Shown here: positions 55,287 through 64,000 of the stretch, one piece after another
How the letters are laid out: the number at the start of each line of letters is the position of its first letter
How positions within the stretch are numbered: the first letter of the stretch is position 1
Assembly: GCA_947179485.1 (NCBI GenBank)
Contig: OX359247.1
Span: forward strand, 5,733,060 to 5,797,059
Source: Allacma fusca
Taxonomy: Eukaryota; Arthropoda; Collembola; Symphypleona; Sminthuridae
Direction: 5' to 3'
DNA length: 64,000 nt
Notes under the pieces: model-generated
What the model was told of the DNA's origin: nothing
Seen by the model: only the letters and a program-made list of their open reading frames with translations
Databases searched by the model: none
Made by a program: the position numbers and the translations under genes

Positions 55287-58193
55287 ATGTGCAGTAGGAC
55301 AAATCCGTTTTCCCAGGCATCCCCTTACTCTCCCTCACCGGAAGTAGTTAAAACTGTCGGACGGAAGGTTCAATGGCTACTGCTTCTAAATTATGCTGAG
55401 GTAATTGTTTTTTTGTTCATGCATTTAAGTGATTGTTAAATATAGTGTAAGTATAGGAGTGTATCAATTGGGTGTATTTTATAGCCCGCTTTGATGAATT
55501 TTTTCAGACGGGATGTCTTCTGAGTAGACTTGCAGAGGACTGTAATTTTTTTTATGGGGAAGATTTGGTCCCACGGAAGGTTCATGAAGTAGAACAAGTA
55601 TGTACAACCATGCTAGAGGATTATGTGACTGTGGTACGTGACTTGGATAGGAACTGTTATGTAAGACCTAAATCTTTTGGCCTAGCTGAGACCAAAAAGG
55701 TTATCGAAGAATTAGTAGTGCCTTACTTGGAGCGAAGGTGTGACAAAGATCCACAGGATTATGACGATTCGAAACACGTCGAACTTCCAGTGAATCCTGC
55801 ATTGGGTGATTTTACTGATTTTGATCTTTTTGAATTTTGTTTGGGCGGACTTGATACTCCAGATACATATGGTGGTAATTACAATAATCCAACCAGTGCC
55901 TCTCAGGAAATAAGTTGGGAAGCGTCCTCTCTTGCGGAAACATCACCTCTTCAATGCTCTTCTGTTCGTAGAGATTTGAGTGGACAATTCGCAGTGTGTA
56001 CATCTCAAACTGGCTCAGCGGAATCTCGCAGTAGATCGTCTTTAGGTCAAGGTGGCCAAGACGAGGGGTGGATACAAGTGAGAGAAAATGAAAATAGTAG
56101 GGTAGATCTTAGCGTGCAATCCTTTGGTGAACGTCTGCCTACCGTTTCTGCAGTACCAGCATTGGGCGGACTAAACTCATCAGCTGATAGTTCAGTTGAC
56201 CAAAATTCGATGTCACCTTCATCTCAGTCTTCTTCAACTTTGGATGAGAATTCAGACTTAAGGATGGCTACGAAAAGACGATGTGTCGCATTAGGACGAA
56301 TCGACAGTCATTGCGCTGTAAAATTCAGAAATCTGGGTGAGCCTGGCAGCAGTCAAAGTTTTAGGCAAACAGTTATTCAAAGTCATGTGCAACCGGTGAA
56401 TAATACAGTAAACTTCCGCAATCCATCCACGTCCAACTGTGTAGTTAATCAAGGAAGAAAAATGCAGAAGGGCTTTAAGGGGAAGATGTCGAAACTGATT
56501 TTACGAGATTCTATTGGTAAGCAATTTGTGAATTCCACGTTTTTCCGTTTATTGCTGTTGTTGATTTTGGAAGAAGTGTTTAAGAATACTATTACGAGGA
56601 GATATCTGTGCAGAGATTTTTCTCAAGTAATTTTCATATGTTTATTTACAAGATAAAGGTTTACCCAAGATAATAAATGACATCGTCGATTTGGATGGAG
56701 GCTTGACACCTTCGCCATCACAAAGTCCGAGCAGCATTAGAAATGTTACTACTGCAAGCTGGGTTAGTCAGTTGAACTTGCTTGAGGAAGCATTTCGTCC
56801 GACCGGTTTGTTGCGAAGTAATGATTTTATTTCGGATGAACCGGTTCGGGGTAGTATTTCCTACCCATTTCTTGCAGATAAACCAGCTAAAACAAGCGAA
56901 TTCGCCGAAAACGGTTTCTCAGAGTACAATTTAGAGCGTAAGTTATCATATATTTATAATATGATTCTATCCACAGTATTCAAATTATGAACTTATTTCC
57001 TATAATTACATATTTTTAAAAATTGTGACCGATATTGTTGTCATCTATATATGCAGAAATATTAAATAAAAAAGACAGATATATACGACAATTGACAAAA
57101 GGAATCAGATATCAATTGGAGATAAGAAATGTTGCTAACTGGACCTGTGTTGTTTCAAGTGGTTGTGCCGCTCGATTCTTTTTTATTTGTAAGATATATT
57201 TAATTTATACCAGTTGTAATTTCTCTATTATGCAAGGTTACTAATTATTGTAAATCAGATCTATTTATAAAAATATTTATGCCATTAGGTTCTTCGAATA
57301 GCAAACGCAATGTCACTTTTAAAAGTTGGAAAGACAACAGAGAGTGGAAATGGGTAGCTGTACCTCATCTGCACTTGCCGCAGGGAACAGTAATTTACGG
57401 AGAAATTTTGAATTGCGCAACATCTCATACTGTCCTAAATATTATTGATGTGCTTTATGTTGGCGGAGAGAATGTTGGTGATCTGGAATTTTCTGCAAGG
57501 TAAACTTGTTTGCATCTTTGTTACTGTTCACTAATACTGTACCGTGACATATGTATTTGTACATAGTAATATTCAGTGTAAGAGCAGTTATAATAAATGT
57601 TTTTGCAGGAGAAACAAATGCAAGCAGTATTTCCGACAGTGTTACAGAACTATCCCCAGTGCTTATAATATTGTCTGTATCAGTACATTTTCTCTGGATC
57701 AGTTAGCTGTTGTTCTCTATGAGTTAGAAATTCAAGTACATTAATTTTATTACTTTCGTTGTCTACATCTTCCAAAATAACTGCAATGTCTCCTCTGCGT
57801 TTTAGCGTGCACAATCATTCGGGTAGTTTCAGTATCAAGAGGGAAGACATTCTTCATCCTTCTACACAATGGTTGCTATTTAACTTCCAAGTTAATGAGA
57901 TATTATTTTTGAAAGTTGAAATGGCCAGTGTTCAGAGCATTGCAAGTTTCAGGTACGTTTTAAAGTTGTAAATAATAAGTACAGGAAGAATGATAGTAAT
58001 GGTTTATTTATGCATGAAACATATATTTGGTTCTTACTTGTTTTTCAGATCAGTAATGGGGAATCGACTTTGTTGGAAGTGGATTTCGGGTTTCGATCTC
58101 GGTGTAGCTGCAAAAAATATACAACACAAGGGAAAAAGCGTGTACTCTGAAACCCTTTTAGCATATATGCGTAAAAATGCCAGTGTTGAGTAG
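55287..58193 (+). CDS. LOTUS-like N-terminus plus CMTR1-type cap-guanylyltransferase-like C-terminus
   Basis: Proposed exons 55287-55400, 55508-56516, 56653-56937, 57057-57188, 57289-57499, 57609-57722, 57806-57952 and 58049-58193 give 718 residues. Residues about 20-90 look like a LOTUS winged helix (VGRKVQWLLLLNY, GCLLSRLAEDCNFFYGEDLV, TMLEDYVTVVRD). A long Ser/Gln-rich linker follows. From about 470 the sequence resembles the inactive guanylyltransferase-like domain at the C-terminus of cap methyltransferase CMTR1: LPQGTVIYGEIL near 543 (motif III region), NIIDVLYVGGENV (motif IIIa), NRLCWKWISG, and a final helix SETLLAYMRKN. No S-adenosylmethionine-binding methyltransferase or G-patch is seen. 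The exon 6 donor is uncertain: the stronger CAA|GTACAT site at 57735 puts the next exon out of frame; GA|GTTAGA at 57722 keeps it. A cap- or RNA-binding role is inferred. Confidence 0.62.
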
Positions 58194-59362
58194 AAGTAGG
58201 AAATTAATTTTGAATTTGTATGTGTAGATTTACATTATAAGCTCAGGTCTTTCAACTAAAACTCATTACCAATTTTGTATTTCAGAACTATTAATTAACT
58301 AGCAATATTAAACGAACTCCCGCATGAAATTAACGACACATTTTAATCTCAACAATATTGAATGAGATATTAGATTAAATTACTTCTTACATTAAAATTT
58401 AATGTTTATTTAGTGTGCAAATGCCTAACGTAAATTGCCTGGTACTACTCACGAAACATAAGTTATGATTTTAATTTATTTGTGTGGAAAGGATGCATTC
58501 AGGCTTGAGAACATGCTTCACGGTCAGGTTGTTGTGGCCGTTGGTCGTACAAATATTTATAGCAATGTTTTATGTCCATTGTGGTTATATAAGTGATGAT
58601 ATGATATAATATATTTGTGCAAAATATGATGGTTTATACATGAAGATAAAGGCAATTGAGGAGGGAAAGAAATTTTTACTGTGGAGCAAAAATATTGTTA
58701 TGTAAATTAAATTGCTGGCAAGTATATAGTAATGTAGTACAGTAAGGTAACTCTTTCCTGTGAAATTTTCTCTATAATTATTATGCTTTACCTGTAGTGA
58801 TACATCAAAGAGTCATTCACAATGAGGATGATCTGAATGATGTATTCTCAAGGGCACTTCTGCCTCAGGGGGATGTGATTTTTAATGGGTCTGCAACTTC
58901 TCGCTGAAATTATTAAATCCGTGATTCGTGTTCTGTTTGTTTATCGGTAGTATCACATGCTAAGTACTGTGCTCCCACTTAAGATTATAGATTTGTTGCA
59001 ATTATCATTGTAGTAGGAAAGTAGGAATATCTACTAGAACTAGAATGACTAAATAATTGTATTGAAAGCCTTTTTTTTATTTGTATTTACATAACATATC
59101 ATAACCTTGCTGGACGCAATGAACTAAATTCACTTGCCCAATACACACATTACGAAAGAGTTTTTGTTAGCTGTTCTCATGACGTAATTATTTGCACTCC
59201 AAAGCCATGTGGTGACTGATCACATGAAACATGCAATAGTGCGGTCATTTCTCATCTAGTCATTCTAGCGTGAAGTAGTCTTACAGCATTTTAAATAGTA
59301 ATAGTTAGGTTAGTAAGATAATTGAATAATTATAAACAAGTCTTAGTTAGCCATATGAAAAA
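58194..59362. other. No gene seen
   Basis: Spacer between the LOTUS-like gene and the first UGT. No TATA box or repeat is clear. A short upstream frame (ATGAAAAAATGA at 59355) overlaps the UGT start. Confidence 0.5.
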
Positions 59363-61195
59363 ATGAAGCTAGCGCAATTAATTTCAGTTATAGTTCTTGT
59401 TTACTGTAAACTTAAACTAGTGTCCGGCGAGAATGTTCTCGTACTTTGCCCTATGTCCTCCAAGAGTCACAAGAATTTATTCGATCCAATAATTTCGGAA
59501 CTTGCTAAAAGAGGAAATCAAGTAACTGTAGTCTCAGCATGGCAACCTCCGCAGCCTCAGGAAAATGTTACGGATATAGTTGCACTTAATGGTTTTAATT
59601 GGGCCAGAGATTTCAACCCCTTTGAAGAACGTCGGGCTGGTTTCATGGGAGTGATGGCGCAAGGTTTTCAGTTCTTGCTGGATGCTTGTCACGAAGTCTA
59701 TGCCAACGAAAATGTCATCAACTTGTTACAACAGCGTTTCGACCTGGTACTGATTGACAGCCTTGCAAACGAGTGCGTACATGGACTTATTTATAAATTG
59801 GGTGCCCCATACATTTGGATATCGGGATTTGCTCCTCCAAATGCCATCTCATTAATTTTAGGAAACCATTTACCTCCGTCCTTCGTCCCTATAATGGGTC
59901 TTCCTTTCACGGACGAGATGACGTTTTGGCAGAGAATTACTAATTTTGTAATTGATGCTTATTTTGGATTTTTCATCGATTCTCCTTATGAAGCTTTTGA
60001 GGAAATATACCGTAGTAAATTAGGAAAGGATATTCCTGGACTTGAGGCAATATTCAAAAATGTCAGCTTGATCCTGATGAACTCTCATTTCTCAATTAAC
60101 TTTCCTCGACCTACGTTACCTGATGTAGTAGAGATTGGAGGAATACAAATTCAACCGTTGGAGAAAGATGTCACTTTATCGGAAGTACGATTTTGAATAC
60201 TACATTTTTATTATTGAGTTTTTTGGCTAATACAGAATGTAAAATGGTTTTTATATTTCCAGAGCATTGAAAGTTTCCTCAGTGATGCAACCGAGGGCTT
60301 CATTTATTTCAGTCTGGGCTCAATGATAAATCCCTCGGACATGCCAGAATTCACTCGTAAAGTTTTTATTAACGTTTTCTCTCGTCTCAATCAACGAGTT
60401 CTATGGAAGTGGCCAATGGAAGAAATGTCAGATTTACCTAAAAATGTCAAACTATCGTCGTGGCTTCCACAGCAGAAAATTTTATGTAAGTGAAGTACGA
60501 GTGGGAGTGTTCATTCGAAGATTGTGTTTTCAAAAGGTTTTTTTTGTAAGTTCAATTTGTTTCTTCTTTAATTAAAGCTCACCCCAACATTAAGTTATTT
60601 ATTACACACGGCGGTCTTCTCAGCACACAAGAGGCAATTCAACACGGCGTTCCACTCGTAGGAATTCCCATATCATTCGACCAAGATATGAACATGCACT
60701 CAGCAGAGAGTTCTGGAATAGGGATCAAAATAGAAATTATTGGCCTTACGGAACACACTCTGGAGTCTGCAATTATTCGTGTTTTAAATGAAACAAGGTC
60801 TGTCAATTTAAGATTTTTTTTTGTCACGCCAGGCAAGTATTTGTTAAAGTGACCATAGAGACCTTGCATCGTGCCTCATTAATTTTTTTTTCATCTACAG
60901 TTTCAAGGAGGATGCTCAACGTCTGTCCAGTATTTTTAGGGATAGAATCAATTCTCCTCTAGAAACAGCAATGTACTGGATTGAATATGTAATGCGCCAC
61001 AAAGGGGCACATCATCTGCGCTCAGCTGCCAGAAAACTAAATTTCTTTCAATATCACTCCTTGGATGTTATTGCTACACTGATTGCGGTTTCACTGTCAC
61101 TTGTATGCTTTGTAATTTTTATCCTAATGCGTGTAAGCAGAAAAATTAACTCATTTCCATTTCTTGTACACGCAAAAAAACAAAAACTTAATTAG
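59363..61195 (+). CDS. UDP-glycosyltransferase (UGT), four exons, complete
   Basis: Predicted 519-residue ER-membrane enzyme that transfers sugar from a UDP-sugar to small lipophilic acceptors (detoxification or signalling compounds). Exons 59363-60184, 60263-60485, 60578-60797 and 60901-61195. It begins MKLAQLISVIVLVYCKLKLV, a signal peptide, then NVLVLCPMSSKSHKNLF with the His typical of the acceptor-binding N-terminal domain. The C-terminal nucleotide-binding domain carries GFIYFSLGSM, SWLPQQKIL, HPNIKLFITHGGLLSTQEAI and GVPLVGIPISFDQDMN, the UGT signature. A transmembrane helix (VIATLIAVSLSLVCFVIFIL) and a basic tail (KKQKLN) end the protein as usual. Length is normal for the family. It is tail to tail with another UGT about 100 bases away that shares its intron positions. 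Confidence 0.93.
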
Positions 61196-61298
61196 TACTC
61201 GAAAAAATGTCCAGGTATTTTTAATAACGTATGTTCATAACAAGGTTCTCACAATTTTTTTATTTTCATAGTTGCATTGTTGCATAATTATTCCAGCA

Positions 61299-64000
61299 TC
61301 AGTTAGTCTTCTTCATAGCCCCACTCGGCGCTTTCACCCCATACCTTGTATTGTCAGTAGCTCTAAAGAATTTAAAAATTGAGCAACATCCTTTCAATAT
61401 AGCCAATAAGGACACTAATAATATTGCGAAAACGGCTCCGTATACATCCAAGTTTCTTCTGATATACCAACTTTGATAAATACTCATTGGTTTTAGAAAG
61501 GAGGTGTCCCCCTGGCGAAGGACAAATTCTGTCCACCATAAAGCCGTATCTGCAGGACTCATCGGCCGGTCTCTGAATGCTTTTGACTTCTTCAGCATTT
61601 CATCTTTGTAGCTGGAAAATATATTACATATAGTAATAAATAAATATTGTTGAAAACTTTCTGGATAATGATAGCAATACCAATCAAAGATGCAGTACAA
61701 ACAGTCCATGTACAGTATAAGCTAATGGAAATTCACAAATAAGCTTTGTTGCTTCCTGATCGTTGCTTCTGACCACGACTATTCCGATTGTTTGAACATT
61801 ATCTAGCTAGCACGATTGTGTATTAGCAATGATAAATCGTCAAATTCATTCAATTAAATCACACTGAAATGAGTTTCATAATATTTGCCACTATGATTTG
61901 TAATTGCACTATGTGTGTGTTGAATTTTCCGAAACATCTCTGTTTTTACCAGTCATGCCAAAACTTTCAACATAGGGACCACGGAAATAGTTCTCTGAAA
62001 AGGTAATTTGTAGGCAATTTCGAAACTTGAGTAAATTTCAAAAACCCAAAATAACGCTTTTCTCACAAAAATCAAACTTTTTGGCCACTTTCGTTATCCA
62101 GTTCTTTTAATGGTTCCTCAGGATGAGGCAAATTTTGAAAAATCTGGAAGAAAATTTACTACAAAATGGGGTCCAGTTTGTCTTGACATTTACTTATTGC
62201 GTTACCAACCAGGGTGACCACAAGGACCACCCATCACCTATGACGCGTTGTAACATCCTTGCTTAATACCACCCTCACCGTAACGCCAAATTGTTTGGTG
62301 ACTATCGCCTAAAATACATTCCCACACTTCCAATTTTTAGTTTGTACTTTGTACCCCCGATCTGGGCCTCTATCCAATCCCAGATCTGAGATAGGGGCCC
62401 ACCTTTTGTAGCAATTATTATCTACAAAATTCTAATTAAATTAATTATCTATTATTAATCACCTACCTATTTAACCATTTTATAAATATTACCAGGTGCT
62501 GCTTTTTTTGTATTACATAGTCACTCACTGCATTTGTTCAACTCGTAAGGATATACTTACAAGCGCTACTACTACACGAGCAATGTAATACCAAGCAATT
62601 ATAATAATTGGATATAGTTTTTAAGTAAATCCGTAGGAAATGCAAATTTATCTGGGACTTACGATGGAGTGTAAAGAATTTTGCTTAGGGCTTCAACTAA
62701 TTGATCGGCAGTCAGAGTAGTGATCTCCAGGCGGATTCCGTACCCTCCGGTATGCACTCGCTCAGCGTTATAGTCCTGTTCTGAAAATACTGGCAAAGAC
62801 ACTAGAGGTACTCCGTTGAAAATCGCTTCTTGAATACTCATCAAGCCCGAATGCGTAACGAATGCTTTGATTTTTGGATGAGCTATATATAATATTAAAT
62901 AGCAAAATAGCAACACGATTACATTGAGCATTGAATGTGACAAAACTAAAATAATTGCTAGACCATCTAAAAAATGTGCAAAGATTACATAGTACCTAAG
63001 AGGGCTTGTTGTGGCATCCATTTTTGCATGAAAACATTAGAAGGAAGATTACTTGGTAAATTATCGCCCTCCCATTTCCAAATGAAGTTTACCTTAATGC
63101 GCTTAATAGCTTCAATAAAAGCTCCGTAGATTTCCGGCGGTGCTTTAGAAATCTGGACAGAACTTCCAAAACTAATGTAAACAAAGCCTTTTTCGCTTCC
63201 GTTAATGAAATTCTCCAAAGTCTGTAACATGTTGCGAAAATTATAACATTTTAAACTCAATATTTGCAATAGGAATATTGTAAAATATTAGAAGTAAAAA
63301 GTTTATGCAAAAGTCGAAAAAGCGTACCTTCGGTAAGGGGTCAACATTCTCTTTAATATGCATCCCTCCAACAGGAATGACATATGGAGGTAACGACCTT
63401 GGAAATTCTTCGCTGTAATGAGTATTGATAAAAACAAGACTAACATTCCTTTCTATCTCGTTCAAGGGCGGAAAATCCGGAATGTCCAGCTCAGTCCTCA
63501 ACAATTCGGTCAACTTTGGGAAATAGAGGTATTGGCGGTGAAAGTACCATCTCAAGGAGTTCCCTGTAGTCCAAAGACGCTGCAAAAAAGACATCTTCTG
63601 AGGGAAGAAGTACTGCATGTCAGGAATCCAAGAATTCTCATTAGGAATTCCAAACGCCTCTAACTGCCACATAAAAATAGAAGTGGTGTCGTAAATCAAA
63701 TGTGGAGCGTTGAACTTGTAAGCTAAACCCAGTCCACAGTCGTTGAATAGACCATCAATGACAACTAAATCAAATTTTGATGAACTGATCCAGTGCCGAA
63801 CGTCAGGACTCTTCAGGAACAACTCGCATAAACCCAAACCCCAATTCGGTAATCCAAACCAACTTTTTATTGACTGGTCTTTGACGGTTGAACGAAGGTG
63901 CAAAGCCACTGGACCCTCTGTATTTTTTTCCATCGAGAGTGTGATTTCCTTTGGGGTAAATTCATGTACTTTAGGATTAGGCACCTTTGGGGAGAAGGGA
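61299..64000 (-). CDS. UDP-glycosyltransferase (UGT), 5' end outside window
   Basis: Exons (minus strand) 64000-63328 (open at the window edge), 63221-62996, 62882-62663 and 61611-61299. The signal peptide and first residues lie beyond 64000. Visible parts are the acceptor domain (FDLVVIDGLFNDCGLGLAYK), GFVYISFGSSVQ, QKWMPQQALLG, AHPKIKAFVTHSGLMSIQEA and GVPLVSLPVFSEQDYNAERV, then a C-terminal transmembrane segment (VYGAVFAILLVSLLAIL) and a short tail ending KKTN. The three introns fall at the same codons and phases as in the neighbouring UGT; the 220-base signature exon has the same length. The last intron is about 1 kb and may contain repeats (see 61900-62450). ER-membrane conjugating enzyme by family; substrate unknown. 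Confidence 0.9.
61900..62450. repeat. Probable repeat-derived sequence in UGT intron
   Basis: It contains AAATCTGGAAGAAAATTTAC and ACAAAATGGGGTCC, resembling a block at 25335-25365, plus partially palindromic GATCTGGGCCTCTATC / GAGATAGGGGCCC sequence. It is probably a decayed element that lengthened the intron. Confidence 0.35.

Noticed and set aside
1-64000. tRNA or rRNA genes
   Set aside because: I looked for T-loop motifs such as GGTTCGAATCC with matching acceptor stems and for conserved rRNA blocks, and saw none. A tRNAscan run would be decisive.

Overview
The window reads as a stretch of an arthropod nuclear genome. It is AT-rich, its genes have short GT-AG introns, it carries a tandem cluster of Methuselah-type (Mth-like) G-protein coupled receptors and a pair of UDP-glycosyltransferases, and it is full of small non-autonomous DNA transposons. 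Nothing in it looks bacterial. A non-model hexapod such as a springtail would fit, but the sequence alone does not fix the species.

Layout, left to right. 1-2.6 kb is repeat-derived, including a 363-bp MITE. 2.78-4.5 kb holds a truncated Mth-like gene (minus strand, first five coding exons only). 6.1-6.7 kb is a 39-bp minisatellite. 6.72-16.72 kb is a nested transposon: a young, structurally complete Ty3/Gypsy LTR element (7181-16236) inserted in a roughly 0.94-kb hAT-like element that is still flanked by a perfect 8-bp target duplication. 18.75-37.3 kb carries three apparently complete 10-exon Mth-like genes and one decayed copy, all on the minus strand. 30.5-31.4 kb contains two tandem arrays. 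37.3-42.2 kb has no recognisable gene.

From 42.3 kb rightward the plus strand carries three spliced genes. The first (42.3-43.6 kb) encodes a possible secreted basic protein. The second (47.2-48.5 kb) encodes a small protein with a LOTUS/OST-HTH-like segment. The third (55.3-58.2 kb) encodes a larger protein that looks like a LOTUS-like N-terminus plus a cap-guanylyltransferase-like C-terminus of the CMTR1 type, with no methyltransferase domain. Between them lie a 20-plus copy 39-bp array made of nuclear-receptor-like half sites, a near-perfect 124-bp-arm hairpin and a foldback transposon with an 8-bp target duplication. The window ends with two UGT genes tail to tail (59.4-61.2 kb plus, 61.3-64 kb minus, the second cut by the window edge).

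Functionally, the Mth-like receptors would sit at the cell surface, and the UGTs would be ER-membrane conjugating enzymes. The two LOTUS-like genes suggest RNA/germ-granule biology, but that is inference. All exon boundaries were read by eye from GT/AG sites, reading-frame phase and comparison between paralogues; no alignment or database search was run.
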